A model generated the notes under the pieces. It saw only the letters and a program-made list of their open reading frames with translations, was not told the origin of the DNA and made no database searches. From Sulfuriferula nivalis (GTDB taxonomy: Bacteria > Pseudomonadota > Gammaproteobacteria > Burkholderiales > Sulfuriferulaceae), in the NCBI RefSeq assembly GCF_009937995.1, contig NZ_AP021881.1:1922001-1986000 (forward strand): a stretch of DNA of 64,000 nt. Direction: 5' to 3'. The first letter of the stretch is position 1; each line of letters begins with the position of its first letter. A program made the position numbers and the translations under genes. Of this stretch, positions 36,521 through 45,809 are shown one piece after another.

Positions 36521-37273
36521 ATGCTGAACTATTACCGTGGTTGCAATTATGCAACCAAGTATGCAATTTATGGCACACTCTTCGGACTCTGCTTCCCTGT
36601 GCTATCTATCATACTAATATCCAATTTCGAGCAGACACCGACCATCGGTGATTTCCTGGCAGCCATTCCTCTCGCCCATAACAATCGCCTAATGTACGTT
36701 ATCGACATGGCGCCAGTTATTACTGGAATACTCGCCTGATTAGCCGGCACACAACATGACAAAGTGACACATTTAGCTGAATATGACGCACTCACAGGCC
36801 TGCTAAACCGTCGCGCTTTTCTGCAAAAACTAGACGTCTATTTCAAATATGCCAAACGCTACGATAAGCAAGGTACGCTGATATTTATCGACCTGAACAA
36901 ATTCAAACTCATCAATGATGCTTATGGGCACAGCACGGGAGATGCCTATCTCAAATTTATTGCGGAACATTTAGTCAAGACATTACGCGCCACCGATATG
37001 ATAGGTCGATGGGGTGGCGATGAATTCATCGTGTTCATACATGAAATCAATGCGGTTCCTGCACAAAAAGTCGCCACCAAACTAGTAAACAGCTTTTGCA
37101 GTAGCGAAATACGGATACAAGGTCACACTTTCACACCATCTGCCAGCTTTGGTTTATCGTCAATAGAGAAACATATACAGGATGTCGGCCAATTAATTCA
37201 TGGCGCCGACGTTGCGATGTACACCGCCAAAACAGCTGGAACTTGTGGTTGGGAAGAAGCTGCTCGCAAATAG
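36521..37273 (+). pseudogene. Diguanylate cyclase (GGDEF) gene interrupted by an in-frame TGA
   Basis: One reading frame from the ATG at 36521 to the stop at 37273 is broken only by TGA at 36737-36739. Upstream part: 72 residues with two likely membrane helices (YGTLFGLCFPVLSIILI and MYVIDMAPVITGILA). Downstream part: DKVTHLAEYDALTGLLNRRAFL leading into a GGDEF domain with intact IGRWGGDEFIVFIHE and DVAMYTAK. The broken codon would naturally be TGG (Trp) or CGA. A GTG at 36764 could restart translation and make a 169-residue free GGDEF protein. Otherwise it is a recently lost membrane-bound cyclase; convergent with hypE, nine bases away. Confidence 0.85.
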
Positions 37274-37282
37274 CGTGGGCGC

Positions 37283-38287
37283 TCAGCAAATTCTGGGCAA
37301 TGGATCATCTTCCAGTTCATCCAGTATGCGCGTGCCACCCAGAGGCGTATGCAATACGACCTCTACTCGTCCCGGCTGTAAATAACCTATCTGTGCTGCA
37401 TCCTTGCCATCTGGCAGCTTACGCCATGCATCAAGCGCAACGGCGGCATCACTTTCAGCCACCACGGCAACAACCCGACCTTCACACGCCAGATAATAGG
37501 GATCGTAACCTAACATTTCACATACGGCTGATACCGGATCCCTCACAGGTATAGCTGACTGCTGCAGATTAACTTGCAATCCAGTGGCATGGCTGATTTC
37601 GCATGCAACGGTAGCCAGTCCGCCACGAGTAGGGTCACGCATGAAGCGCAGCCCAGGCAATCCCAGCAACGCCTGTGTCAGTGGTAATACACAGGCACTA
37701 TCCGATGCCAGCTCACCTTTAAGTCCAAACTGCTCACGCGCCAGCATCACTGCAATACCGTGGTCACCCACTGGACCAGAGACCAGTATCACATCGCCTG
37801 CCTGTATCGTTTGCATACCGAGCGTTACCCCTGGCGTGCGCACACCTATGCCCGCAGTTGCCAGATACAACCCGCCACCTTCGCCGCGCCGCACCACCTT
37901 GGTATCACCTGCTACCACCACCACACCAGCAGCTTTGGCGGCACGTGCCAGACTGGCAATAATGCGATCCAGTTGCGCCAGCGGCAAGCCCTCTTCAATA
38001 AAAGCATTCAACGACAGATAACGTGGTGTTGCACCCGATACCGCCAGATCATTCACCGTTCCATGCACCGCCAGACTGCCTATATCGCCACCGGGAAACT
38101 CCAGCGGCTGCACTGTAAAGCCATCGGTAGTAAACATCAGCTCGCCCGCATCCCACGGCAACCGTGCTGCATCAACATTCACATCCAACAATGGATTACC
38201 CAGATGACGCGCAAAAACCCGCTCTATCAGTTCACGCATATAGCGCCCACCATTGCCATGCGCCAGAGTAATGTAGGCATCAGTCAT
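37283..38287 (-). CDS. hypE: [NiFe] hydrogenase maturation protein HypE (carbamoyl dehydratase)
   Basis: 334 residues. HypE dehydrates the thiocarboxamide delivered by HypF to a thiocyanate on its C-terminal cysteine, then passes cyanide to iron on HypCD. The essential terminal PRIC motif is present as the last four residues. AIR-synthase/PurM-like ATP-binding motifs include GNGGRYM, DGFTVQPLEFPGGDIG and VSGPVGDHGIAVML. Overlaps hypF by eight bases and is last in the hypCABDFE operon. Confidence 0.97.
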   Translation of the reverse strand: MTDAYITLAHGNGGRYMRELIERVFARHLGNPLLDVNVDAARLPWDAGELMFTTDGFTVQPLEFPGGDIGSLAVHGTVNDLAVSGATPRYLSLNAFIEEGLPLAQLDRIIASLARAAKAAGVVVVAGDTKVVRRGEGGGLYLATAGIGVRTPGVTLGMQTIQAGDVILVSGPVGDHGIAVMLAREQFGLKGELASDSACVLPLTQALLGLPGLRFMRDPTRGGLATVACEISHATGLQVNLQQSAIPVRDPVSAVCEMLGYDPYYLACEGRVVAVVAESDAAVALDAWRKLPDGKDAAQIGYLQPGRVEVVLHTPLGGTRILDELEDDPLPRIC

Positions 38288-40517
38288 GTCGACTTCCCAT
38301 TTCTATAATTTGTCCAAAGCTAATACCGCCATCATTGACAGGCACTTGCCGCGCCAGCTTGACCTGTAAACCAGCAGCAGTCAGCAAATTCACCACCATT
38401 TCGGTCAGCCGATGATTCTGAAACACGCCACCGGCCAGCCCGATACACCGCACTGCATGCTTCTCCTGTACTGCTCTCACTTGTGCCAGCAACGCATGAG
38501 CGAGACTGGTATGAAACAGATCAGCACGCTGACTCACGCTCAACGTTGTATCCAGCAGCATCTTTACCAATGGTGCCCAATCGCTACGCCATATGCCATG
38601 CTCATCAAGACTCAACGGTAAATCTATCACTGCACACGCATTTCCCGTACTCGCAGCTTCCAGCCACATCGGCCCTTGCCCTTCATAGCTTGCATGCGTT
38701 ACCAAACCAGTCAATGCAGCCGCTGCATCAAACAGCCGGCCGACTGCTGACGTTTGCTGCGTATTAATGCGCCGTTGCCAGGCCGTATGTACCAGATCGC
38801 CATCTGTGGGCAAAGCCGGACTATCCATCCCTATCTCCCAGCTCATAGCAGCCGCAGCACGCCAGGGCTCACGCCCAGCAACATCACCACCCGGCAGATG
38901 AAACGGACGCATGCTCGCTACCCGCTCCCAGCTGCCAGGCTTGCCTAACAACGCCTCGCCACCCCACATAGCACCATCCTCACCATAGCCTACACCATCC
39001 CAAGTGAATACCAGCCAGTCATGCAGCTCTTGATATTCCCCAACCAATGCCGAAGCATGGGCATGATGATGAAACACGGAGCTTACTTTCAGGCCACTGG
39101 CTCGTGCCCAGCGACTGCTGGCATAACTGCTATGCGCATCACACACTACGCGACTGGCAGTAACGTTATACAACTTTTGCAAATCAGCAATGACCTGTTC
39201 AAACACCACCATAGATCGCAGTGAACCCAAATCGCCTATATGCGGCGATATCACTACTCGCCGATCCCAGGCCAGCGCAATGGTATTTTTAGTATGCCCA
39301 CCGACTGCCAGTACTGGCGTCTCCAGTGTAAACGGCAGATTCAGTTCCAGTGGCGCACAACCACGCCCCAATCGCAATGGTCGCGGCACACCAGCGCTCA
39401 TACGAAATACAGGATCGTCAGCCGGACGCACTATCTTTCTGTCATGATGCAAAAAAACGTCAGCCACACCAGCCAATCTGGTTTCGGCTTCAGTATTGTC
39501 TGTTAATACAGGTTCACCACAGATATTGGCCGACGTTACCACCAATGGCGCATCGAAATCCGCCAACAGTACGTGATGTAACGGGCTATAAGGCAGCATG
39601 ATGCCAACTTCCACCAAACCTGGCGCCACTTCTGTCGCCAGGCCGTTATTAGTTTTTTGTTGAAGTAATAAAATCGGACGTAACGGACTAGACAGAAATT
39701 CCGCTTCGGTGTCAGTCATTTCAACAGCCTGTTGCGCACTCATCAAATCAGGAAACATCACTGCCAGTGGCTTATGTGGACGCACTTTACGTGCTCGCAA
39801 TCTCGCCACAACCACATCTGACTTGGCATCACACAGCAAGTGATAACCACCCACGCCTTTTACGGCCACAATTTGCCCCGCTCGCAATGCTGCAACTGCA
39901 GCCACTAAGGCACTCTCACCGCTTAATCTGAGTCTGTCATTCTGAAATAACAGTTGTGGACCACACTGGGGACATGCGACTGGCTCGGCATGAAAGCGTC
40001 TATCCAGTGGATTTTCGTATTCGGCACGACATGCTGGGCACAGATTGAACTCCCGCATACTGGTCGCAGCCCTGTCATAAGGCAAAGCATTAATCAGCGT
40101 ATAACGCGGGCCACACTGTGTGCAATTGATGAATGGATATCGATATCGCCTGTCATAAGGTTCGAACAGCTCAGACAGACATTCATCGCAAGTAAAGTAA
40201 TCGGGGGGCACATGAATGTCAGCGGGCACATTACCCACACTGGGACGAATAGTAAAACCTGTCATCCCCGCCAAATCAGTTTGCATCTGCGCCCGTAAGT
40301 CGGGTTGAGACAAAGGCGGCGCTTCATCAATCAAGGCTGTGGCAAAACCAGCCAAATTTCGCAAACTGCCTTCCACATGTATTTCCACCTGCCCTAGCTG
40401 ATTCTGTACCCAGCCGTGCAAATCAAAACGCTGTGCCAGCCGATAGACAAATGGGCGAAAACCCACACCTTGCACCCGTCCAGCCACCACAAAATGCAAA
40501 GCACGCAGTTGACTCAA
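38280..40517 (-). CDS. hypF: [NiFe] hydrogenase maturation carbamoyltransferase HypF
   Basis: About 745 residues from a TTG at 40517 that overlaps the hypD stop (TTGA) and gives LSQLRALHFVVAGRVQGVGFRPFVYRLAQ, the normal HypF N-terminus; the frame extends 15 codons further to another TTG. Domains in order: acylphosphatase (1-90), a zinc-finger pair (CDECLSELF...CTQCGPRYT and CPACRAEY...CPQCGP), the YrdC-like domain (about 195-370), and a Kae1-like carbamoyltransferase domain with HHHAHASALVGEY metal-binding histidines and LAGGVFQN. It makes carbamoyl-AMP from carbamoyl phosphate and loads HypE. Confidence 0.95.
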   Translation of the reverse strand: MSQLRALHFVVAGRVQGVGFRPFVYRLAQRFDLHGWVQNQLGQVEIHVEGSLRNLAGFATALIDEAPPLSQPDLRAQMQTDLAGMTGFTIRPSVGNVPADIHVPPDYFTCDECLSELFEPYDRRYRYPFINCTQCGPRYTLINALPYDRAATSMREFNLCPACRAEYENPLDRRFHAEPVACPQCGPQLLFQNDRLRLSGESALVAAVAALRAGQIVAVKGVGGYHLLCDAKSDVVVARLRARKVRPHKPLAVMFPDLMSAQQAVEMTDTEAEFLSSPLRPILLLQQKTNNGLATEVAPGLVEVGIMLPYSPLHHVLLADFDAPLVVTSANICGEPVLTDNTEAETRLAGVADVFLHHDRKIVRPADDPVFRMSAGVPRPLRLGRGCAPLELNLPFTLETPVLAVGGHTKNTIALAWDRRVVISPHIGDLGSLRSMVVFEQVIADLQKLYNVTASRVVCDAHSSYASSRWARASGLKVSSVFHHHAHASALVGEYQELHDWLVFTWDGVGYGEDGAMWGGEALLGKPGSWERVASMRPFHLPGGDVAGREPWRAAAAMSWEIGMDSPALPTDGDLVHTAWQRRINTQQTSAVGRLFDAAAALTGLVTHASYEGQGPMWLEAASTGNACAVIDLPLSLDEHGIWRSDWAPLVKMLLDTTLSVSQRADLFHTSLAHALLAQVRAVQEKHAVRCIGLAGGVFQNHRLTEMVVNLLTAAGLQVKLARQVPVNDGGISFGQIIEMGSRHD

Positions 40518-41614
40518 GCGACTTTCGCCTCTCTGACACCACTGGCCCACCAGATGCGGCAAGCACCCTCATCCGATACCATGCACGGCCCCACTGGCGT
40601 GCGCGGGGTACAGGCGCTGCCATACAGGCGACACTGGTCAGGATAAATCTTGCCGAGTACAACTTGCGCGCAGTCGCATCCAGGTGGCATTTCTCCTGCA
40701 CGTTTACGCACAGGGTCTTCATAAGTAGGAAAACACAATCTAGCATTATGCAGGGACAGTGTCGATTTCAGACCAAAACCAGAGGCAGGAATCACTCCCA
40801 CACCACGCCAGTTTGCATCCACCACATCCATCATTTGCGCCAGTTGGCGACGCGCACTCACATTACCAGCGGGACGCACCAGTTGTGGATAGCAATTATC
40901 GAGAAATGGGCGATCAGCCAGTAACTGACGCAACACGGAGTAAGTCGCCGCCAGCAATGATTCAGGCGTAAATCCGGCCACAGCAGCAGGCAATCCGTGC
41001 TGAGTGGGCACAAAATCCCATTCATCCGCACCCATGATAGTGGCGACGTGACCTGGCGCAATCAACGCATCGAAACCTGGCTTACCCGCCTCTAGCAACA
41101 TAGCGACAGCAGGCCAGGTAAGGCGACCCGACAACAACACTGACAAATTCGGTGGTACACCTGCTGCCAACATGGCCGCAACAGGTGCAGTGGTAGTCTC
41201 AAAACCAGCGGCAAAAAATACCACCGGCACATCTGCATTATCACGCGCAATCTGTACTGCTTCCGTTGGACTCGCAATTGGTCGTATATCCGCACCAGCA
41301 GCGCGTGCAGCATCCAGTGAACGCGGTTCGCCCTTAGGTACATTGACAGGTACGCGCAGCATATCGCCGAACGCCACTAATATTATCTTCTCGTTGAGTG
41401 CCAACTGTATTGCCTGATACACATCTTCTTCCGGACAGATACACACGGGACAGCCCGGTCCGGGAATCAGCTCTATATTTTTCGGCAATGCACCGCGTAA
41501 CCCAGCCATGGTGATAGACCGTTCATGACCACCACAGACATTCATAATCTTGACGCGCTCGGGCAGATCCAGTGCACGAATTTGCTGTAACCAGTAAGCG
41601 GCATCGTGCTGCAT
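40514..41614 (-). CDS. hypD: [NiFe] hydrogenase maturation protein HypD
   Basis: 366 residues. HypD carries a 4Fe-4S cluster and, with HypC, is the scaffold on which the Fe(CN)2CO unit is built. Conserved features: MNVCGGHERSITMAGLRGALP, ELIPGPGCPVCICPEEDV, PVVFFAAGFETTTAP, and the C-terminal cysteine cluster CDCAQVVLGKIYPDQCRLYG and CTPRTPVGPCMVSDEGAC. Its start overlaps the hypB stop by one base (TGATG). Confidence 0.97.
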   Translation of the reverse strand: MQHDAAYWLQQIRALDLPERVKIMNVCGGHERSITMAGLRGALPKNIELIPGPGCPVCICPEEDVYQAIQLALNEKIILVAFGDMLRVPVNVPKGEPRSLDAARAAGADIRPIASPTEAVQIARDNADVPVVFFAAGFETTTAPVAAMLAAGVPPNLSVLLSGRLTWPAVAMLLEAGKPGFDALIAPGHVATIMGADEWDFVPTQHGLPAAVAGFTPESLLAATYSVLRQLLADRPFLDNCYPQLVRPAGNVSARRQLAQMMDVVDANWRGVGVIPASGFGLKSTLSLHNARLCFPTYEDPVRKRAGEMPPGCDCAQVVLGKIYPDQCRLYGSACTPRTPVGPCMVSDEGACRIWWASGVREAKVA

Positions 41615-42426
41615 CAGCTCACCTCAGCGTGGCCATGGAGTTTCAAACCATCTGTTTGTATGTACGGCTTAACCGTTTGTCCGGCCAATACACGAGCACG
41701 TTGTGCAACGAGCTCACTACGCAGCCAGTCATACCAAGCCGCCATACCCTGCCCCTTGCGTGCAGAAAGCTGTAACAGCGGCACCGTACTCGCCAGTTGA
41801 CGCAGACACTGCTCGGCACGCGCTGGAACAAAATCATCCAGCACGGCTAACAAATCTATCTTGCTCAGCACCACCACATCAGCGGCACGGAACATAACAG
41901 GGTATTTAGCAGGTTTATCATCGCCCTCGGTCACCGAAAGCAAAGTGACATTACGATGCTGCCCCAGATCGAAACTCGCCGGGCACACCAGATTGCCGAC
42001 GTTTTCAACAAACAGAATATCCACCTGAGACAAATCCAGATGATGGAGTGCATCATGCACCATATGTGCATCAAGATGGCAGGCACTGCCCGTAGTGATT
42101 TGATAAGCGGGCACACCACGAGCACGGATGCGCGCCGCATCATTTTCGGTTTCCAGATCACCTTCGATAACAGCAATTCGAAATTCATCCTTGAGTGCAT
42201 CGATGGTCGCTTCCAGCAAAGCCGTCTTGCCCGAACCAGGTGAAGACATCAGATTGATGGTGAGTATGCCACGGGTGTCAAAATGGCTGCGATTGTGCCC
42301 AGCCTGATCATCATTATGTGCCAGCAATTTTTTTAGTACAGTCACCGCACTCGTGCCCGCCTGCACTGGCTTATAAGCCAGATGCTGGTTACCTGGTGTC
42401 ACATTGCAGCCACAGCTATCACACAT
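41614..42426 (-). CDS. hypB: [NiFe] hydrogenase nickel-insertion GTPase HypB
   Basis: 270 residues. It has the N-terminal CDSCGC nickel-binding motif, no long histidine-rich store, and a SIMIBI GTPase domain with Walker A SSPGSGKTALLEAT, EGDLETENDAARI, SACHLDAHMV (metal site) and SKIDLL. It delivers nickel to the large subunit together with HypA. The lack of a polyhistidine tract implies a chaperone rather than nickel-storage role. It lies nine bases downstream of hypA. Confidence 0.97.
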   Translation of the reverse strand: MCDSCGCNVTPGNQHLAYKPVQAGTSAVTVLKKLLAHNDDQAGHNRSHFDTRGILTINLMSSPGSGKTALLEATIDALKDEFRIAVIEGDLETENDAARIRARGVPAYQITTGSACHLDAHMVHDALHHLDLSQVDILFVENVGNLVCPASFDLGQHRNVTLLSVTEGDDKPAKYPVMFRAADVVVLSKIDLLAVLDDFVPARAEQCLRQLASTVPLLQLSARKGQGMAAWYDWLRSELVAQRARVLAGQTVKPYIQTDGLKLHGHAEVS

Positions 42427-42435
42427 GAGCCATCC

Positions 42436-42783
42436 TTAATTTGTAATCAATTCCAGATTCGCCAGCAGCATTTCATCACCGCTGATCAGTTGGGTATGAT
42501 AATCCCCACACTCGCCGCACAACAATCGATTAGGCGTAGCTTCTGTATCTGCACCACAAGTCTGACAGTGCACGCGGACTGGCTGGGACTCTATGATCAA
42601 CTGGGCTTCAGCCGCCACCGTCCCTGCTGCGGCCAGGGGGAAAGCGCTTACCAGCAACGCTGGCTCGACACCTGACAATGCACCAATATGCAAAGTAATA
42701 ACAGCCACACTTTGCGCAAAATTTTGCTGGGCAATCTCAGTCACCTGAGTCACCAGCGCCTGACAGACTGCCAATTCATGCAC
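42436..42783 (-). CDS. hypA: [NiFe] hydrogenase nickel chaperone HypA
   Basis: 115 residues. The N-terminal MHELAVCQALV supplies the nickel-binding Met-His, and the zinc site is formed by CQTCGADTEATPNRLLCGECG (two CxxC). It binds nickel and docks with HypB for insertion into the HupL precursor. It overlaps hypC by eight bases. Confidence 0.96.
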   Translation of the reverse strand: MHELAVCQALVTQVTEIAQQNFAQSVAVITLHIGALSGVEPALLVSAFPLAAAGTVAAEAQLIIESQPVRVHCQTCGADTEATPNRLLCGECGDYHTQLISGDEMLLANLELITN

Positions 42784-43018
42784 GATGCATAGCCGATTCT
42801 ATTGCCAGCATTTCGTCGTAAAGCTCCCATGCGCTTTGTGCTTCTGCCTCACTCATGGTCTGTATGGCATAGCCGACATGCACCATGACGTAATCACCTA
42901 CCGCAGGCATTTCATCCTGCAGCAGAAACAGGTTTACTTCACGTGCAACGCCCTTGGCAGCGGCCTGGGCGAGGAAACCATCAATGGTAGTAATTTGCAT
43001 GGGTATGGCTAGACACAT
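42776..43018 (-). CDS. hypC: [NiFe] hydrogenase assembly chaperone HypC
   Basis: 80 residues starting MCLAIPMQI, the invariant HypC motif whose Cys2 binds the iron. A five-stranded barrel follows with VNLFLLQDEMPAVGDYVMVHVGYAI. HypC works with HypD and then escorts the iron unit to the large subunit. It is the first gene of the hyp operon; a TATACT box on the minus strand at 43043-43048 is a possible -10. The 151-base gap to hupD on the other side holds the divergent control region. Confidence 0.97.
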   Translation of the reverse strand: MCLAIPMQITTIDGFLAQAAAKGVAREVNLFLLQDEMPAVGDYVMVHVGYAIQTMSEAEAQSAWELYDEMLAIESAMHRA

Positions 43019-43169
43019 GATGCACCTCGGTTAATTCAGCACAGTATAGCCCTGATAAAGCCAGAATAACATGCTAAAAAAGTCATGATTAATTCATTAG
43101 GTTGTTATTAAAATTTGGCGTAGTATCATTAACCTTACTCCCATTACTGGAATGTCTTAGTATAACTTT

Positions 43170-43637
43170 ATGGTTACTCTAGTGCTCGGTATAGGCAACA
43201 CCCTGCTCTGCGACGAAGGCGTGGGGGTTCATGCGGTACGTGCACTCGCACAAGATCATTCCCACCTGACTGACGTAGAATTTATGGACGGTGGCACACT
43301 CAGTTTTTCCCTTGCTGGCGATGTTGAAGATGCCAGCCAACTCATCATTATTGACGCTGCCGAGCTGGATGATGCACCAGGTACGGTACGTGCATTTGTT
43401 GGTGAGGATATGGACAAATTTCTCGGTGTCAACCGTAAACGCAGCGTGCATGAAGTTGGCTTGCTTGATCTGATGGCTGTCGCACTTCTGGCTGGCCACC
43501 TGCCCGAACGCCGCGCTCTGATCGGCATACAGCCTGACATAGTAGACTGGGGCGACGCACCCACCACAGCCGTTGCACTTGCGATACCGCAAGCCTGTGA
43601 CATGACGTTAGCATTGATTGCAGGATGGCGCACATGA
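43170..43637 (+). CDS. hupD: Hydrogenase maturation protease HupD/HyaD
   Basis: 155 residues. This nickel-dependent endopeptidase removes the C-terminal tail of the large subunit after metal insertion. Conserved: LGIGNTLLCDEGVGVHAV (nickel-ligand glutamate) , FMDGGTLSFSL, and HEVGLLDLMAV with the ligand histidine. First gene of the structural operon. The ATG has no obvious ribosome site and TATAAC lies only three bases before it, so the translation start context is unusual. Confidence 0.95.
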   Translation: MVTLVLGIGNTLLCDEGVGVHAVRALAQDHSHLTDVEFMDGGTLSFSLAGDVEDASQLIIIDAAELDDAPGTVRAFVGEDMDKFLGVNRKRSVHEVGLLDLMAVALLAGHLPERRALIGIQPDIVDWGDAPTTAVALAIPQACDMTLALIAGWRT

Positions 43638-44068
43638 GCACACTAGACCAAATCAGCGTAAAAATCATCAATCCACTGTCGACTCAGGCAACTCAGGCAG
43701 ATGGCCTATCCGGCAATGCCGATGCCATCCTGCATGAAATTGTCGCGCTATTGGAAGCCTATACAAGCACTGGGGAAATGGGAGCAATTGATCTACGCAG
43801 CCTGCCCCTTACGCCTGCTGACTATGAGCTGCTGCGTGACACACTGTCTGAAGGCGAAGTCCATGCGCATATCAATGCGATAGGCAACTCAGATATACAT
43901 GAGACCTGTTATCCAGGCGTATGGTGGCTGACTTATTACAATGCAGACGGCGATACCGTGGCCGAGTTATTAGAAATTACCAGCGTTCCCCAAATATTAA
44001 AAGCACCCGAGGAAGATATGCGTGAAGGATTAGCCCGTTTACGCGACCGATTAACGCAATTGGAATAG
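43634..44068 (+). CDS. hupH: Hydrogenase accessory protein HupH/HyaF-like
   Basis: 144 residues from the ATG at 43634, which overlaps the hupD stop (ATGA); three codons more are in frame upstream. The C-terminal half is the HupH_C domain: VHAHINAIGNSDIHETCYPGVWWLTYYN and DTVAELLEITSVPQILKAPEEDMREGLARLRDRL. HupH/HyaF proteins help small-subunit or oxygen-tolerant enzyme maturation. Full HyaF-type proteins are about 280 residues and hold two such repeats; this one is the short form. Confidence 0.88.
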   Translation: MSTLDQISVKIINPLSTQATQADGLSGNADAILHEIVALLEAYTSTGEMGAIDLRSLPLTPADYELLRDTLSEGEVHAHINAIGNSDIHETCYPGVWWLTYYNADGDTVAELLEITSVPQILKAPEEDMREGLARLRDRLTQLE

Positions 44069-44089
44069 CACTGGAGGGAGAAACAAACA

Positions 44090-45154
44090 ATGAACGAACC
44101 CGATACCCTGGGCGCAAGCCTGACACGTAGCGGCGTTAGCCGGCGATCCTTTCTCAAATTCTGCACCGCCATGGCTTCATTGATGGCATTACCTCCCAGC
44201 GCTGCTTATGCCATGGCTGACGCACTCAATCGAGCTCAACGCCAGTCGGTGATATGGCTATCATTTCAGGAATGCACCGGCTGTGTGGAGTCACTAACGC
44301 GTTCTTTCGATCCAACGCTGGAACAGATGATATTTGAAATGATCTCGCTGGATTATCAGGAGACGCTGCAAGCTGCATCTGGTGAAGCTGCTGAATTAGC
44401 ACGTAAACAGGCAATGAAATCATCTTATGGCAAATATGTGCTGATAGTTGACGGCTCCATTCCCACCAAGGACGGTGGCGTATATTCTACGATAGCAGGT
44501 ATATCCAACTACGACATGCTGGTCGAGACCGCCAAAGGCGCCGCTGCCATCGTCGCCGTGGGCACCTGTTCTGCATACGGTGGCATTCCTCACGCCAACC
44601 CCAATCCGACGGGTGCAGTAGCCGTATCAGATATCATCAAAGACAAGCCGATCATGAATGTGCCGGGCTGCCCGCCTATACCATCGGTGATTGCCGGCGT
44701 ACTGGCCTATTTCGTCACCTACGGCAAACTGCCGGAACTCGATCACATCGGCCGACCCAAAGTGTTCTTCGCCGATACCATCCATGACCGTTGCTACCGT
44801 CGACCATTTTACGATCAAGGCAAGTTTGCCAAGACCTTCGACGACGAAGGCGCGCGCAATGGCTGGTGTCTGTATGAGCTAGGCTGTAAAGGCCCAACCA
44901 CTTACAACGCCTGTGCCACAATTAAATGGAATGGTGGCATCAGCTTCCCCATCGAATCTGGGCACGGTTGTCTGGGTTGTTCCGAACCCAATTTCTGGGA
45001 TAAAGGCAGCTTTTACCAGCCACTTCCCACGCCACTCGCCGACAATGCACCCGTCATTGCCGCGGCGACTCTGGGCGGAATCGCAGTAGGCACAGTTGCC
45101 GCGGTCGTCTCGCGCAAACACCAAGCCGACATCAGTACGAAAGAGGAGAAATAG
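44090..45154 (+). CDS. hupS: [NiFe] hydrogenase small subunit
   Basis: 354 residues. A Tat signal (SRRSFLKFC at about residue 15) exports the folded dimer across the inner membrane. Cysteines for three iron-sulfur clusters: CTGCVE (proximal, C-x2-C), GTCSAYGGIP, GCPPIP, then DRCYRRPFYDQG, CLYELGCKGPTTYNAC and CLGCSEPNFWD. The proximal cluster lacks the extra cysteines of the oxygen-tolerant group 1d as far as I can see. A C-terminal membrane anchor (VIAAATLGGIAVGTVAAVV) is present. GGAGGG precedes the ATG. Confidence 0.96.
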   Translation: MNEPDTLGASLTRSGVSRRSFLKFCTAMASLMALPPSAAYAMADALNRAQRQSVIWLSFQECTGCVESLTRSFDPTLEQMIFEMISLDYQETLQAASGEAAELARKQAMKSSYGKYVLIVDGSIPTKDGGVYSTIAGISNYDMLVETAKGAAAIVAVGTCSAYGGIPHANPNPTGAVAVSDIIKDKPIMNVPGCPPIPSVIAGVLAYFVTYGKLPELDHIGRPKVFFADTIHDRCYRRPFYDQGKFAKTFDDEGARNGWCLYELGCKGPTTYNACATIKWNGGISFPIESGHGCLGCSEPNFWDKGSFYQPLPTPLADNAPVIAAATLGGIAVGTVAAVVSRKHQADISTKEEK

Positions 45155-45155
45155 C

Positions 45156-45809
45156 ATGGACTTGCTACAGTTTGCTCGCGGCCCGGCGCTAACTTGGGCG
45201 TTTGCTATTTTCGTATTCGGCATGACCTGGCGTCTGGTCGGCATCCTGCTGCTGAAACGGCGACCTGATTACTCCGAACCGCGCAATACCGCCAGCTGGA
45301 CAGGCGCAATCAAACTCATCATAACCCGCTCCTGGCCCCACCGCGAATTCAGAAAACGCACTATTTTCGGTCTATCCGTAGGTTATATTTTCCATATCGG
45401 ACTGGCGATTGTTGTATTCGGTTTCGCGCCACATATCATGTTCATTCGCAGCCTCACTGGTCTGGACTGGCCCAACCTGCCTAATGCCGTTATTTATATC
45501 AGTGGCGCTATCACTATCGCCGCACTCATCATCGTAATGGGACGGCGGTTGACCAATCCGGTCATGCGGCTTATATCGAATTTCGACGATTATTTCAGCT
45601 GGTTTGTCACCATAACTCCGGTCGTGACCGGCATGCTGGCAGTCGCCCATCTGGGTGCGCGTTATGAAACACTATTGGCTATCCATATTCTGTCGATTGC
45701 ATTGTTGCTGGTATGGTTTCCTTTCGGCAAGCTGATGCACTCAGCGCTGATATTTATCTCGCGCGGCACGACCGGCGCGCTATTTGAACGCAAGGGAGCA
45801 TCGATATGA
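45156..45809 (+). CDS. isp1: Isp1: NarI-like b-type cytochrome of the hydrogenase
   Basis: 217 residues from the ATG at 45156, one base after the hupS stop, with AGGAG upstream. Five membrane helices (near 13-33, 63-90, 103-125, 142-163, 170-198) and histidines in YIFHIGL, AVAHLG, LAIHILS and KLMHSALIF fit the two-haem NarI/DsrM-like fold. It passes electrons between Isp2 and quinones at the inner membrane. It replaces the HupC/HyaC cytochrome of other uptake hydrogenases. It overlaps isp2 by four bases. Confidence 0.92.
   Translation: MDLLQFARGPALTWAFAIFVFGMTWRLVGILLLKRRPDYSEPRNTASWTGAIKLIITRSWPHREFRKRTIFGLSVGYIFHIGLAIVVFGFAPHIMFIRSLTGLDWPNLPNAVIYISGAITIAALIIVMGRRLTNPVMRLISNFDDYFSWFVTITPVVTGMLAVAHLGARYETLLAIHILSIALLLVWFPFGKLMHSALIFISRGTTGALFERKGASI

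Noticed and set aside
43019-43169. Sigma54 (-24/-12) promoter for the hydrogenase operon
   Set aside because: Searched both strands for TGGCAC-N5-TTGCA/T; only a partial TTGGCG without a proper second half was found.
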